Shown here: in pieces, positions 52,135 to 61,699 of the stretch | Layout: the number at the start of each line of letters is the position of its first letter | Numbering within the stretch: the stretch's first letter is position 1 | From: WLWS01 sp965243105 | GTDB lineage: Bacteria > Pseudomonadota > Gammaproteobacteria > Eutrophobiales > Eutrophobiaceae | Reading direction: 5' to 3' | DNA: 64,000 nt | NCBI GenBank assembly: GCA_965243105.1 | Contig: CBDEUC010000002.1 | Coordinates: 434,001 to 498,000 of the forward strand | Program-made: the position numbers and the translations under genes | Notes under the pieces: generated by a model | Database searches by the model: none | What the model was told of the DNA's origin: nothing | Seen by the model: the letters and a program-made list of their open reading frames with translations, nothing else

Positions 52135-53055
52135 ATGCCTGTTTCCAATAAACCAGCCAGTGATTCCCGCTGTGGTTTTGCAAGTATCATTGGCAGGCCT
52201 AATGTAGGCAAATCAACCCTGCTCAATAGTCTCGTGGGACAAAAAATCAGTATTACCTCGAGGAAACCACAAACTACCCAGCGACGCATAAATGGTATCA
52301 GCACGGAAGCAGGTACGCAGGTGATTTACGTAGATACTCCCGGCCTGCAATCGCGCTACAGTGATGCACTTAACCAATATATGAAGAAGGAAATAAACGG
52401 CGCCCTGGTGCAGATAGACGCCGTTATTTTTGTGATTGAAGCTCTCAGGTGGGGTGACGCGGACGAGGCAATCCTGGCGTTAATCAAGGACAGCGCAGTC
52501 CCTGTAATTCTCGCAGTCAACAAGATTGACCGGGTCAGGGATAAAAAACTGTTGCTGCCGTTCCTCGCCGAAGTGGCTGAAAAAAGAGACTTTCGGAAAA
52601 TCATTCCCATGTCTGCTCGAAAACAGTCCCAGCTTGATGAGTTACGCAACGCTATCAGGGAATTAATGCCGCCCGGGCCTGCGCAGTACCCGGATGAGCA
52701 GGTATCTGATCGAAGTGTAAGATTCCTGGCGGCAGAGTTTATCAGGGAGAAGCTGATAAACAGCCTTGGAAAAGAAGTGCCCTACAAGCTAACCGTGAGT
52801 ATTGAAAAGTTTGCAGAAAGCCAGGATGGAATTGAAATAGACGCGATTGTCTGGGTCGAAAGCAATAGTCAGAAATCAATTGTGATCGGCAAAGAAGGGA
52901 AAGTATTGAAAGCTGCAGGTGAAAGAGCCAGGAAAGACATGCAGAACCTGCTGGAACAAAAGGTATTTCTTCGCACATGGGTAAAGGTAAGGAAAAACTG
53001 GACACGGGATAACTCCGCTCTCGGCGCCCTTGGCTATGAGGAACCGGGAAGTTAG
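52135..53055 (+). CDS. era: Ribosome assembly GTPase Era
   Basis: A 306-residue GTPase that binds the 3' end of 16S rRNA. G1 IIGRPNVGKSTLLNSL, G3 DTPGLQ and G4 NKIDRV are in place, followed by the KH domain with VIGKEGKVLK. ATG 52135 is preferred; a TTG at 52126 is also in frame. Co-transcribed with rnc and recO. Confidence 0.95.
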   Translation: MPVSNKPASDSRCGFASIIGRPNVGKSTLLNSLVGQKISITSRKPQTTQRRINGISTEAGTQVIYVDTPGLQSRYSDALNQYMKKEINGALVQIDAVIFVIEALRWGDADEAILALIKDSAVPVILAVNKIDRVRDKKLLLPFLAEVAEKRDFRKIIPMSARKQSQLDELRNAIRELMPPGPAQYPDEQVSDRSVRFLAAEFIREKLINSLGKEVPYKLTVSIEKFAESQDGIEIDAIVWVESNSQKSIVIGKEGKVLKAAGERARKDMQNLLEQKVFLRTWVKVRKNWTRDNSALGALGYEEPGS

Positions 53056-53058
53056 ACC

Positions 53059-53778
53059 GTGAAGGTTACGCTGAGTCCATGTTTTATCCTGCATCAGCGC
53101 CCGTACCGGGAAACCAGCCTGCTGGTAGATATTTTTTCCCGGGAGCACGGTCGACTCAGACTGGTTGCAAAAGGTGCACGGAACAGTAAAAAATGGCCAG
53201 CTGCCCTGTTCCAGGCAGCAAGGAACCTGAATGTCAGCTGGTCGGGAAAAGGGGAACTTGCCACACTTACAGATATCGAGGCGTCTCGAATGGCCTTTGA
53301 TATAAATGGCAGCTGCGTAATGGCGGTGTTCTACATGAACGAATTACTTATACGACTGCTGCATTCCCATGAGCCCCATGTCGAGCTATTCGAGGCATAC
53401 GTAATGGCACTGACGCGCCTGGAGCACGGAGAAAGCGAATCGGTAACATTACGATATTTTGAAAGACAACTGCTTGATTCCATAGGTTATGGACTGGTAC
53501 TTGATCATGATATCCAGGACGGCAGTGAAATATCACCTGAGAAGGAATACCACTACTTTATCAACCAGGGTGCGCAGCTGGAAGCGCGGGGCGCCGGCGC
53601 CAGTATCAGGATTAGCGGAGCGAGTTTGCTGGCCCTGGCCGAGGAAAATCTTGACGCAAGCACCAACACGGCCTCACTCAAAAATCTCATGCGCAGCACC
53701 CTGGGAACCTACCTCGGTGATGAGCCATTAAAAAGTCGTGAGCTGTATCGCCAGTATTCCCAGTTCTCTCCAGGCTGA
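53059..53778 (+). CDS. recO: DNA repair protein RecO
   Basis: A 239-residue recombination mediator that helps load RecA on SSB-coated DNA together with RecR. The N-terminal OB fold reads CFILHQRPYRETSLLVDIFSREHGRL, and the helical C-terminal domain follows. GTG start three bases after era. In many relatives pdxJ comes next; here prfC does, after 87 bases. Confidence 0.92.
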   Translation: MKVTLSPCFILHQRPYRETSLLVDIFSREHGRLRLVAKGARNSKKWPAALFQAARNLNVSWSGKGELATLTDIEASRMAFDINGSCVMAVFYMNELLIRLLHSHEPHVELFEAYVMALTRLEHGESESVTLRYFERQLLDSIGYGLVLDHDIQDGSEISPEKEYHYFINQGAQLEARGAGASIRISGASLLALAEENLDASTNTASLKNLMRSTLGTYLGDEPLKSRELYRQYSQFSPG

Positions 53779-53865
53779 AATTTGGCCCTGCTCGCGCCTG
53801 TGCATATACCTAGGGAAGTTTTGCAGATAGAATACGCCGCTTTTTACACCAGCTGAGTTTTATAA

Positions 53866-55431
53866 ATGCCAGGGCTTGAGACAGAACTAAGCAGAAGACG
53901 TACCTTTGCTATCATCTCCCATCCAGATGCCGGCAAGACAACCGTCACGGAGCAACTGCTTTTGTACGGCGGTGCCATCCAGATGGCGGGTACTGTAAAA
54001 GCACGCAAGTCGAGTCGACATGCAACTTCCGACTGGATGGCGATGGAAAAAGAGAGAGGTATTTCCGTCACCAGTTCAGTAATGCAGTTTCTCTATGGCG
54101 ACAAGGTCATTAATTTACTCGATACCCCGGGTCACGCAGACTTTTCAGAAGACACCTATCGAACACTGACCGCCGTTGACTCGGCCTTGATGGTTATTGA
54201 CGTCGCCAAGGGCGTAGAAGAACGTACAAGGAAGCTGATGGAGGTTTGCAGGCTTCGAACTACCCCAATTATCACCTTTATTAACAAGCTGGACAGGGAA
54301 GGGCGTGATGCTATCGAACTTCTGGATGAAATCGAATCCGACCTTTCAATACAGTGTACCCCGGTGAGCTGGCCAATTGGCATGGGAAGTCAGCTTCGTG
54401 GCATATACCATCTTCTTCGCGACGAAATTTTACTATATTCAAAAGAAGGAGAAAGCCGGGTTATCAAGGGACTTAAAAGTGATGAAGCGCGGCAGGAACT
54501 TGGCTCCCAGTTGCAGGATCTTGAGAGTGAAATAGAGCTGGTCACCGGTGCCTGCCCATCATTTTCCCTGGATGATTACCTGCAGGGCAAGCAGACTCCC
54601 GTGTTTTTCGGATCGGCATTACATAACTTTGGCATTGCCTACTTTCTCGATTACCTTGCGGAGCATGCACCTGGGCCAATGCCGCGTGTATGCGCGGAAA
54701 GAACTGTTCCGCCAGGAGAGGACAAGTTCAGTGGGTTTGTATTCAAGATCCAGGCAAACATGGACCCCGCGCATCGTGACAGGATTGCTTTTTTAAGGAT
54801 ATGTTCCGGTAGGTACAGGAAAGGTATCAAGTTACACCACGTACGCACCGGCAAGGACCTGCAGTCCGTCAACGCGATGACTTTTCTTGCAGGTGAGCGC
54901 GAGCATGCCGAGGATGCATGGCCGGGAGACATCATCGGCCTGCATAACCATGGGACCATCCAGGTTGGTGATTCATTTAGCGAAGGCGAGACTCTTAGCT
55001 TCCAGGGTATCCCCCATTTTGCCCCCGAACTGTTTCGTCGCGTCCAGCTAAAGGATCCCCTCAAGATGAAGGCCCTGTTGAAAGGCCTCCTGCAGCTTGG
55101 GGAAGAGGGCGCCACGCAGGTATTCAGGCCCCTTAACAGCAACGAACTGATCGTTGGCGCAGTGGGGACCCTGCAATTTGATGTTGTCGCATGGCGACTC
55201 AAGGATGAATACAACGTTGAATGTGCCTATGACAACGTGGCAGTGAATACGGCGAGGTGGATCAGGTGTGAAGATGAAAGCAAGTTGGCTGAATTTCGCA
55301 AGAAGGCCTCGCTAAATCTCGCTCTTGATGGTGGAGACTACCTGGCCTACCTGGCTCCCTCACTGGTCAACCTGAACCTGACAATGGAACGCTGGCCGGA
55401 TATTGAATTTCACGCCACCCGCGAACACTAG
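53866..55431 (+). CDS. prfC: Peptide chain release factor 3
   Basis: GTPase that removes RF1 and RF2 from the ribosome after termination. The 521-residue protein has SHPDAGKTTVTEQLL (P loop), the switch with RGISVTSSVMQF, DTPGHADFSED and NKLDREGRD. Length matches the family. Its last four bases overlap the convergent rne gene. Confidence 0.96.
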   Translation: MPGLETELSRRRTFAIISHPDAGKTTVTEQLLLYGGAIQMAGTVKARKSSRHATSDWMAMEKERGISVTSSVMQFLYGDKVINLLDTPGHADFSEDTYRTLTAVDSALMVIDVAKGVEERTRKLMEVCRLRTTPIITFINKLDREGRDAIELLDEIESDLSIQCTPVSWPIGMGSQLRGIYHLLRDEILLYSKEGESRVIKGLKSDEARQELGSQLQDLESEIELVTGACPSFSLDDYLQGKQTPVFFGSALHNFGIAYFLDYLAEHAPGPMPRVCAERTVPPGEDKFSGFVFKIQANMDPAHRDRIAFLRICSGRYRKGIKLHHVRTGKDLQSVNAMTFLAGEREHAEDAWPGDIIGLHNHGTIQVGDSFSEGETLSFQGIPHFAPELFRRVQLKDPLKMKALLKGLLQLGEEGATQVFRPLNSNELIVGAVGTLQFDVVAWRLKDEYNVECAYDNVAVNTARWIRCEDESKLAEFRKKASLNLALDGGDYLAYLAPSLVNLNLTMERWPDIEFHATREH

Positions 55432-57908
55432 GTAGCCTGGTCACTACTCCCACTGTCACTTGAACCTGGTTCAGCAACGCGTTTCACAGGTTCCTCGCTG
55501 ACCGGCTTGCTAGCCTGACCGCCCGCGGGTTGTTCACCGGCGTTGCCGGCAGGCTGATGCGAGCTTGCTCTCTCGACATTTCTTGGGTTGATGCGGGTCA
55601 CGTCTTCACTGTCAGTAGAACCGGCCGGGCGCGACGCCTGTGATGGTGTCTCCGGAACGACAAACTGGGGTTCCGGGCTACTTGCGGGGCTTGAGACCGG
55701 CTTTTCCCTGGGGCTGGACTCAACACTGTCATGCCGACCATCTTCCTTTTGCTTGCCGGTAACAACAGGTGCGCTTGCATTTTCAATTTCCTGTTTTGCT
55801 GTTACAACGTCCTTCCTTATTGTTGTTTCTTCGCTATCAACCGCGGTGCCTGTTTCATCAGACCTGGGCTTGCCCGTTTGCTCAGGGCGATTATCCTTCC
55901 TGTCCTGACGCTGATCCCTCCTGTTACGCTGACGATTCCTGTCACCGCCTGATTTTTGTCGCTCTCCGCCACGATTACGGTTACCGGAGTTTCTCGAAGA
56001 GGTCTTTTGTTTCTGCTGTGAATTGCCCTGGGGCTTCTTATCCTTGCGCTGCCGGTTGTCCTGGTTATTGTTATCCGACGTTTGCTCCGATGAGTTTGAT
56101 TGCTGTCTCTTGTTATTATTCCTGTTCCGATTTCGATCGCGATCGCGGTTTCGGGGTGGACGGCGACGGCGTTGCTGGTTCTTGCGATTATCGGAACCCT
56201 GTTCCTTTTTCTTAACTTCGGGCTCGTCCGGAACTCCGAACAGGCTTCCAAATAACCTGGAAATCAGGCCAGAACCTTTCGCGGCTTTTCCATTCGGTAT
56301 GGGCGTATCCGGGACTATCTGGCCAACTGCAGGTTTTTCCATGGGTTTCTTGCGGCCAGCATCCTGGTGCGTGCGAGTTTCTGTCTCTTCCTTCTCTGCA
56401 AGCTCATAACTCGCTTTCCTGTCCTTGTTTTGCTCTGCCTCGCTAAGACGAACACGTTGCACACGGTAGTGCGGTATGACCATGGCAGTGGAGGGCACAA
56501 TGACTATTTCCACGTCGAGGCGCTCTTCGGTTTCGCGAATCGCCTGGCGTTTCTCATTCAGTAAAAACGTGGCAGCTTCCACCGGCAGTTCTGCGATCAC
56601 CCGCGCCGTGGAATCTTTCATGGCCTCTTCTTCAATGATACGCAACACCGCCAGGGACAATGAGTCAGTTCCACGAATCGTGCCCTGGCCATCACACTGC
56701 GGACATGGAATGTGGCTGGACTCATCCAGGGAAGGGCGCAATCGCTGACGTGACATTTCCAGCAGGCCAAACCTTGAAATACGGCCAATTTGAACCCTGG
56801 CGCGATCTATCTTGAGCGCATCTTTCAGACGATTTTCAACTTCCCGCTGGTTGCGTGAGTTCATCATGTCGATGAAATCAATCACCACCAGTCCACCCAG
56901 GTCACGCAGGCGAAGCTGCCTGGCCACCTCATCAGCTGCTTCAAGGTTAGTGTTAAGCGCGGTCTGTTCAATGTCCTGGCCACCGGTTGCACGCGCCGAG
57001 TTAATATCGATGGAAGTCAGGGCCTCCGTGGGGTCAATGATCAGCGCGCCGCCTGAAGGCAGGTTTACCTGGCGCGAAAACGCCGTCTCAATCTGACCTT
57101 CTATCTGGTAACGATTGAAGAGTGAGTCATTTTCCTTGTAGAGCTTCAGCTTTGGCAGGTTGTGAGGCATGACCTTTTCCATGAACTCCCTGGCCCTGTC
57201 AAAAACGTCGGCATCATCAATCCAGATTTCCGAGACATCTTTACGCAGGTAGTCACGTATTGCCCGAATTATCACCTCGCTTTCCTTGTAGACCAGGAAT
57301 GGCGCACTGCGGTCCTGTGCAGCCTGGGAAATGGAGCCCCAGAGACTCATGAGGTAGTCAAGGTCCCACTGCAACTCCTCTGCACTCTTGCCAACACCGG
57401 CTGTTCTCAGGATCAGGCCCATACCATTAGGTACCTCAAGGCCACTCATGGCTTCACGGGCATCGGCGCGGTCACTTCCCTCGATCTGGCGTGAAACACC
57501 ACCCGCCTTGGGATTATTGGGCATCAACACCAGGAATCTTCCAGCCAGGCTGATAAAGGTGGTCAGTGCAGCTCCCTTGTTGCCCCTTTCCTCCTTTTCC
57601 ACCTGGACACAGAACTCCTGCCCAACCTCCAGCTCATCCTTGATGTTAAAACGTGAATCAGCGGACTTGTTTTTAAAGAGACTTCGGGAAATTTCCTTGA
57701 ATGGAAGAAAACCATGTCGTTCCGCACCATAATCCACGAAAGCGGCTTCCAGGCTGGGTTCAAGCCGGACAACACGACACTTGTATATGTTGGATTTTTT
57801 CTGTTCCCGACCTGCAGATTCAATATCGAGGTCAAAAAGACGTTGGCCGTCGACCAGCGCAACGCGCAACTCTTCTGGCTGAGTTGCGTTTATCAGCATT
57901 CTAATCAT
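55428..57908 (-). CDS. rne: Ribonuclease E
   Basis: Essential endoribonuclease and scaffold of the RNA degradosome. The 826-residue protein opens MLINATQPEELRVALVDGQ as in E. coli, has an S1 domain (about 35-120), catalytic aspartates in DINSARATGG and DFIDMMN, and the zinc-link CPQCDGQG near 404. From about 500 to the end it is disordered, very rich in R, N, Q and K in the middle and in P, S, E later, which would carry RNA and partner binding. It starts 459 bases from the divergent rluC, with AAGGA ten bases upstream, so the leader is probably long. E. coli rne controls its own mRNA through such a leader. Confidence 0.96.
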   Translation of the reverse strand: MIRMLINATQPEELRVALVDGQRLFDLDIESAGREQKKSNIYKCRVVRLEPSLEAAFVDYGAERHGFLPFKEISRSLFKNKSADSRFNIKDELEVGQEFCVQVEKEERGNKGAALTTFISLAGRFLVLMPNNPKAGGVSRQIEGSDRADAREAMSGLEVPNGMGLILRTAGVGKSAEELQWDLDYLMSLWGSISQAAQDRSAPFLVYKESEVIIRAIRDYLRKDVSEIWIDDADVFDRAREFMEKVMPHNLPKLKLYKENDSLFNRYQIEGQIETAFSRQVNLPSGGALIIDPTEALTSIDINSARATGGQDIEQTALNTNLEAADEVARQLRLRDLGGLVVIDFIDMMNSRNQREVENRLKDALKIDRARVQIGRISRFGLLEMSRQRLRPSLDESSHIPCPQCDGQGTIRGTDSLSLAVLRIIEEEAMKDSTARVIAELPVEAATFLLNEKRQAIRETEERLDVEIVIVPSTAMVIPHYRVQRVRLSEAEQNKDRKASYELAEKEETETRTHQDAGRKKPMEKPAVGQIVPDTPIPNGKAAKGSGLISRLFGSLFGVPDEPEVKKKEQGSDNRKNQQRRRRPPRNRDRDRNRNRNNNKRQQSNSSEQTSDNNNQDNRQRKDKKPQGNSQQKQKTSSRNSGNRNRGGERQKSGGDRNRQRNRRDQRQDRKDNRPEQTGKPRSDETGTAVDSEETTIRKDVVTAKQEIENASAPVVTGKQKEDGRHDSVESSPREKPVSSPASSPEPQFVVPETPSQASRPAGSTDSEDVTRINPRNVERASSHQPAGNAGEQPAGGQASKPVSEEPVKRVAEPGSSDSGSSDQAT

Positions 57909-58367
57909 TATTGTTATGTCCTTTCACTCGTGCTCAACCGCGGCTGCAATGTATCGGCAGCTTCGGGGCAGATGGCTGTTGCCGGCCCCGGGGAGCACAT
58001 TCGGCCACGTATATTCATTAGTTGTACACGCGGCTGTTTAACCTGTTACACGAAGCACGCTGGAAATTAATCCGCGGGACGCTGTCTAAATCGTGACAGT
58101 CAGTTTTGATCCCGCACGTACTGGTGCGCTAATTTTTACCTGCTGCGATTCTCAACGGGACATGACCGTGGAGCTGAGGGGTGGCGGAGACTTCCAGGGT
58201 AACCACTTCGGGTACCTTGCTCGACACCACTTGTGTTTGCCAACTCTGCTCAACAGGGTCATGTAAGTATCTGACCGGACAACAGATAACCTGTGCGTTA
58301 TCATAATGCACAGGAACAACCGATACTATAGCAACATTGCCAACTACCGCAACGCTGAATTGAATAA
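57909..58367. other. Divergent intergenic region between rne and rluC
   Basis: No gene seen. On the minus strand the leader before rne is GC-rich with several short self-complementary runs (for example CCCCGGGGCCGG), consistent with a structured autoregulatory 5' UTR. The side facing rluC is AT-richer and probably holds its promoter. I could not place either promoter with confidence. Confidence 0.55.
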
Positions 58368-59315
58368 ATGTCACGGAATCTGGAAAAACCCAGCCCGGTC
58401 CAGTTTGTGACCGCAGGCCCTGCCGACGAAAACCGTCGCCTGGATAACTATCTGATGGCGCGCCTGAAGGGATTGCCACGAACGCGCATCTACCAGATGC
58501 TGAGACGGGGCGAGGTCAGGGTTAACAAGGGCAGGGCAAAGCAGAACTATCGCCTGCAGCAGGGTGACATTATTCGCATTCCACCCGTGGTCCTGGAAGC
58601 GCCTGCTGACAGGGGCAGACCACCTCGCTACCTGCTCGAGATGGTGGAAAAAGCGACCTTGTACGAGGATCAGGACCTGCTGTTGCTAAATAAACCCTCC
58701 GGCCTTGTAGTTCATGGTGGCAGTGGCCGAACATTTGGCGTCATCGAGTTGCTTCGCCATCTCAGGCCAGGGGCAGAAAACCTGCAACTGGTCCACCGCC
58801 TTGACCAGGACACCTCGGGCTGCCTCCTGCTTTGCAAATCAGTACCTCGACTGAAGATGCTGCAGGATGACTTTCGCGAAGGCCGAGTAACAAAAAAGTA
58901 CCTGGCCCTGCTCAGGGGTAACCCGGGCAAAAAGCCAGTTGATGTAAGTGCACCACTGAAAAAGAATGTGCTCAGTTCCGGGGAGCGGGTTGTCAAGGTG
59001 GACGACTCCGGCAAGTCAGCCATGTCTACTTTCAGCAGGCGCCGGGCTTTCAGTAGCAGTTGCCTGGCTGAAGTGCTTATCGCCACGGGCCGAACTCACC
59101 AGATTCGCGTTCATGCCAGCCATATTGGCCATCCCGTTGCCGGCGACGAAAAGTATGGCGACGAGAATTTCAACTCCGCGCTACGTAAACGTGGCCTGAA
59201 ACGACTATTCCTGCACGCCTCGGAATTAACGCTCATGCCCGGAAGCAGGCAGGAACTTCAAATAAAGGCGCCGTTGCCCGCTGACCTCGAGGAGTTTCTA
59301 AAATCCCATGAGTAA
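58368..59315 (+). CDS. rluC: 23S rRNA pseudouridine synthase RluC
   Basis: Makes pseudouridines in 23S rRNA (955, 2504 and 2580 in E. coli). The 315-residue protein has an S4-type N-terminal domain (ENRRLDNYLMARLKGLPRTRIYQMLRRGEVRVN-like order) and the catalytic HRLDQDTSG with the nucleophilic aspartate, then TGRTHQIRVH. Divergent from rne, the usual arrangement. Its end overlaps the HAD gene by eight bases. Confidence 0.95.
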   Translation: MSRNLEKPSPVQFVTAGPADENRRLDNYLMARLKGLPRTRIYQMLRRGEVRVNKGRAKQNYRLQQGDIIRIPPVVLEAPADRGRPPRYLLEMVEKATLYEDQDLLLLNKPSGLVVHGGSGRTFGVIELLRHLRPGAENLQLVHRLDQDTSGCLLLCKSVPRLKMLQDDFREGRVTKKYLALLRGNPGKKPVDVSAPLKKNVLSSGERVVKVDDSGKSAMSTFSRRRAFSSSCLAEVLIATGRTHQIRVHASHIGHPVAGDEKYGDENFNSALRKRGLKRLFLHASELTLMPGSRQELQIKAPLPADLEEFLKSHE

Positions 59316-59982
59316 GCAGGCATCCGGCTACGAACAGTTCGAACTACTGGTGTTTGACTGGGATGGAACCATCTGTGACTCACTTGGACACATTGTTGCG
59401 TCCCTGCAGCATGCCATCACCTGCATGGCATTACCGTCCCGCAGCGAGGATGAACTTCGCAATATTATCGGGCTTGGCCTGCTGGAGGCCATGGAAAGAC
59501 TCTACCCGGGTATCTCCGGCCAGCAGAGGCAACAGTTAGCGGTGCATTACCGGGAGTATTATCTTGGCAATTCGGCCAATTCCACGTCGGTTTTTGAAGG
59601 CGTTGAGCAAACCATCAGGGGCCTGCATGAGAATGGCCACACGCTTGCCGTCGCCACGGGGAAAAGCCGCAAGGGCCTGGATAATGCCCTCAGGGAGAGC
59701 GGTCTCGGCAACTTGTTTCATTTTAGTCGCTGTGCCGATGAAACTTTCTCAAAACCCCACCCTCAGATGTTACAGGAAATCATGGATCTGGCCGGAGTCA
59801 GCCCTTCTTCCACGCTCATGGTAGGTGATAGTGAGCATGACCTGCAGATGGCCACAAATGCGGGGGTGAAGGCGGCTGCGGTAAGTTATGGGGCGCAACC
59901 CGTGGAATATCTAGTAAAATTTAATCCCGTAGCGTGTTTTCACAGCCTGCGCGAATTGCCTGGCTGGCTCGCCGCTTGGTGA
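59308..59982 (+). CDS. HAD-family hydrolase, phosphoglycolate-phosphatase-like
   Basis: A 224-residue HAD hydrolase with DWDGTICDS (nucleophile motif), the helical cap, a lysine in SKPHPQML and the acidic VGDSEHDLQMA. It is the protein normally found between rluC and sppA. Exact phosphoester unknown. Confidence 0.9.
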   Translation: MSKQASGYEQFELLVFDWDGTICDSLGHIVASLQHAITCMALPSRSEDELRNIIGLGLLEAMERLYPGISGQQRQQLAVHYREYYLGNSANSTSVFEGVEQTIRGLHENGHTLAVATGKSRKGLDNALRESGLGNLFHFSRCADETFSKPHPQMLQEIMDLAGVSPSSTLMVGDSEHDLQMATNAGVKAAAVSYGAQPVEYLVKFNPVACFHSLRELPGWLAAW

Positions 59983-60013
59983 ATTTTTGACTGAATCGAT
60001 TAGGAATAGCCAG

Positions 60014-60958
60014 ATGAACGACATAAAAGAACCTGGAATGGAACAACGCCTGGTAAACCAGCTGGCGCGGGAGTTCCTGAAGGAGCAGCGTACGCACAGG
60101 CGCTGGAGTATTTTCTTCAAGATATTGCTTTCCCTCTATCTTTTTTCTTTCCTTCTCATATTTTTAGTGGACAGGTGGGAAATGGGAGGGCTTGGCGGTG
60201 ACCAGCACACCGCCCTGGTAGACATACGGGGCGTCATTGCGGCCGAGAGCGAAGCAAACGCTGATTATGTGGCCTCGGGCCTCAGAGCCGCCTTTGAAAA
60301 TGAAAATACCGCTGCAGTGATAATAAGGATTAACAGTCCCGGAGGAAGCCCGGTACAGGCAGGCTACATCAACGATGAGATTGGGCGACTGCGAGAAAAG
60401 TATCCCGAAACCCCGCTGTATGCGGTGATCGGTGATTTGTGTGCTTCCGGAGGTTATTACATCGCCGCAGCTGCAGACGAGATATATGCAGACAAGGCCA
60501 GCCTGGTGGGCTCTATTGGTGTGATCATGGCCGGATTCGGCTTTGTCGATGCCATCGAGAAGCTGGGAATAGAGCGTCGTGTGCTGCATGCCGGCGAAAG
60601 CAAGGCCTTCATGGACCCGTTTTCTCCCCAGAAAGACAGCGACCTGGCCCACATGGATGTCTTGCTGGACGATGTACATCGACAGTTTATCGAGACTGTG
60701 CGCGAAGGGCGTGGTGACCGGCTGGCCGAGGATGAGCGTATTTTTTCAGGCCTGATATGGACCGGTGAGCAGTCTATTGAGCTTGGACTGGTCGATGCCC
60801 TTGGCAGTGCAGGCTATGTGGCCCGTGAAATTGTCGGGGTCGAGGACATCGTGGATTTTACCCGGCGTGACACCTACCTGGATCGCTTTGCCGGCAGCAT
60901 TGGTGCGGCTTTCGCACAGGAAATAAGAAATTTGCTTAATAGTGTTGTATTACAATAG
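60014..60958 (+). CDS. sppA: Signal peptide peptidase SppA, short (36K) type
   Basis: A 314-residue membrane-bound S49 serine protease that degrades cleaved signal peptides. One N-terminal span (about 40-58, ILLSLYLFSFLLIFLV-like), then the S49 domain with NSPGGSPVQAG, the catalytic serine in CASGGYYIAAAADEI and the lysine-bearing HAGESKAFMDPF. ATG 60014 follows AGGAA; the frame also runs back to TTG 59987. Confidence 0.92.
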   Translation: MNDIKEPGMEQRLVNQLAREFLKEQRTHRRWSIFFKILLSLYLFSFLLIFLVDRWEMGGLGGDQHTALVDIRGVIAAESEANADYVASGLRAAFENENTAAVIIRINSPGGSPVQAGYINDEIGRLREKYPETPLYAVIGDLCASGGYYIAAAADEIYADKASLVGSIGVIMAGFGFVDAIEKLGIERRVLHAGESKAFMDPFSPQKDSDLAHMDVLLDDVHRQFIETVREGRGDRLAEDERIFSGLIWTGEQSIELGLVDALGSAGYVAREIVGVEDIVDFTRRDTYLDRFAGSIGAAFAQEIRNLLNSVVLQ

Positions 60959-60984
60959 TTTATATATATTTTCTAATGTAATAT

Positions 60985-61563
60985 CTAGGGTAATTTAACG
61001 CCTTCCTGCCGCAGCATGCTGGACAGACTCAGGAGCGGCAGGCCAATAAGGGCACTGGAGTCGGGGCCATGCATGGACGCCACGAGACTGATGCCGAGCG
61101 CCTCGGACTTGAAAGCCGCAGCACAGTTATAAGGCTGCTCACGCTCCAGGTAACGCTCAATCTCATCGTCTGAATAATCCCGAAACTCAATCTCATAGAC
61201 GACGCAGTCCTGCTGTTTTTCCATGGTCGCGCTGTTCAACAGGCAAAGACCGGTATAGAAACCAAGGCGTTGGCCCCGAATTGCCTGTAGCTGCGCTACG
61301 GCAGCCTGCTTGTTTCCGGGCTTGCCAAACACCGTCGAGCCCAGGCAGGCAAGCTGGTCAGAGCCTATGATCAGTGCATCCTCGTTGTTCTCGGCCACCG
61401 CCAGCGCCTTGCTGCTGGCAAGGCGAGTAACAGCCTTTTGCGTATCTTCCCCTGGCTGAAGACTCTCGTCGATATCGGGGCTAACGCAGGTAAATTCGAG
61501 CTGGAGACGCTCAAGCAGCGTTTTTCTGTAGGGCGAAGAACTCGCCAGGATCAGTGCTGAAAT
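60985..61563 (-). CDS. maf: Maf-like nucleotide pyrophosphatase (YceF type), apparently with an ATT start
   Basis: A 192-residue housecleaning pyrophosphatase that would hydrolyse modified or canonical nucleoside triphosphates; the YceF subgroup prefers 7-methyl-GTP. The N-terminal substrate motif LILASSSPYRKTLLERL, the SDQ motif in IIGSDQLACLG and the late FKSEALGISL are all present and match E. coli YceF. No ATG, GTG or TTG lies before this N-terminus: the frame is closed by a TAA just upstream, and ATT 61563 (giving MSALILASSSP) with GAGG nine bases before it is the only good start. The first conventional codon is a GTG far inside (61398) that would delete the active site. Confidence 0.88.
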   Translation of the reverse strand: MSALILASSSPYRKTLLERLQLEFTCVSPDIDESLQPGEDTQKAVTRLASSKALAVAENNEDALIIGSDQLACLGSTVFGKPGNKQAAVAQLQAIRGQRLGFYTGLCLLNSATMEKQQDCVVYEIEFRDYSDDEIERYLEREQPYNCAAAFKSEALGISLVASMHGPDSSALIGLPLLSLSSMLRQEGVKLP

Positions 61564-61670
61564 TGTGCTTTACCTCGTTTTCTGCCAGGTACTCATGGCG
61601 GCATAGCATGACAGTCTGTAAATACCTGTCAAGTCAAAGGCTTAAACGCGGATTTTCAGTGTTTATTTCT

Positions 61671-61699
61671 TTGACACTAGTGCCTTGTGTGGCTAAACT
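61671..61699 (+). promoter_or_regulatory. Possible sigma70 promoter in front of yceD-rpmF-plsX-fabH
   Basis: Consensus TTGACA (61671-61676), 17-base spacer, TAAACT (61694-61699). If used, transcripts begin near 61706, downstream of the GTG proposed for yceD and four bases before ATG 61710. Confidence 0.4.

Noticed and set aside
55580..56250. Several plus-strand frames opposite the C-terminal part of rne
   Set aside because: They are shadows of the biased Arg/Asn/Gln-rich region; none has a start signal or a recognisable domain.
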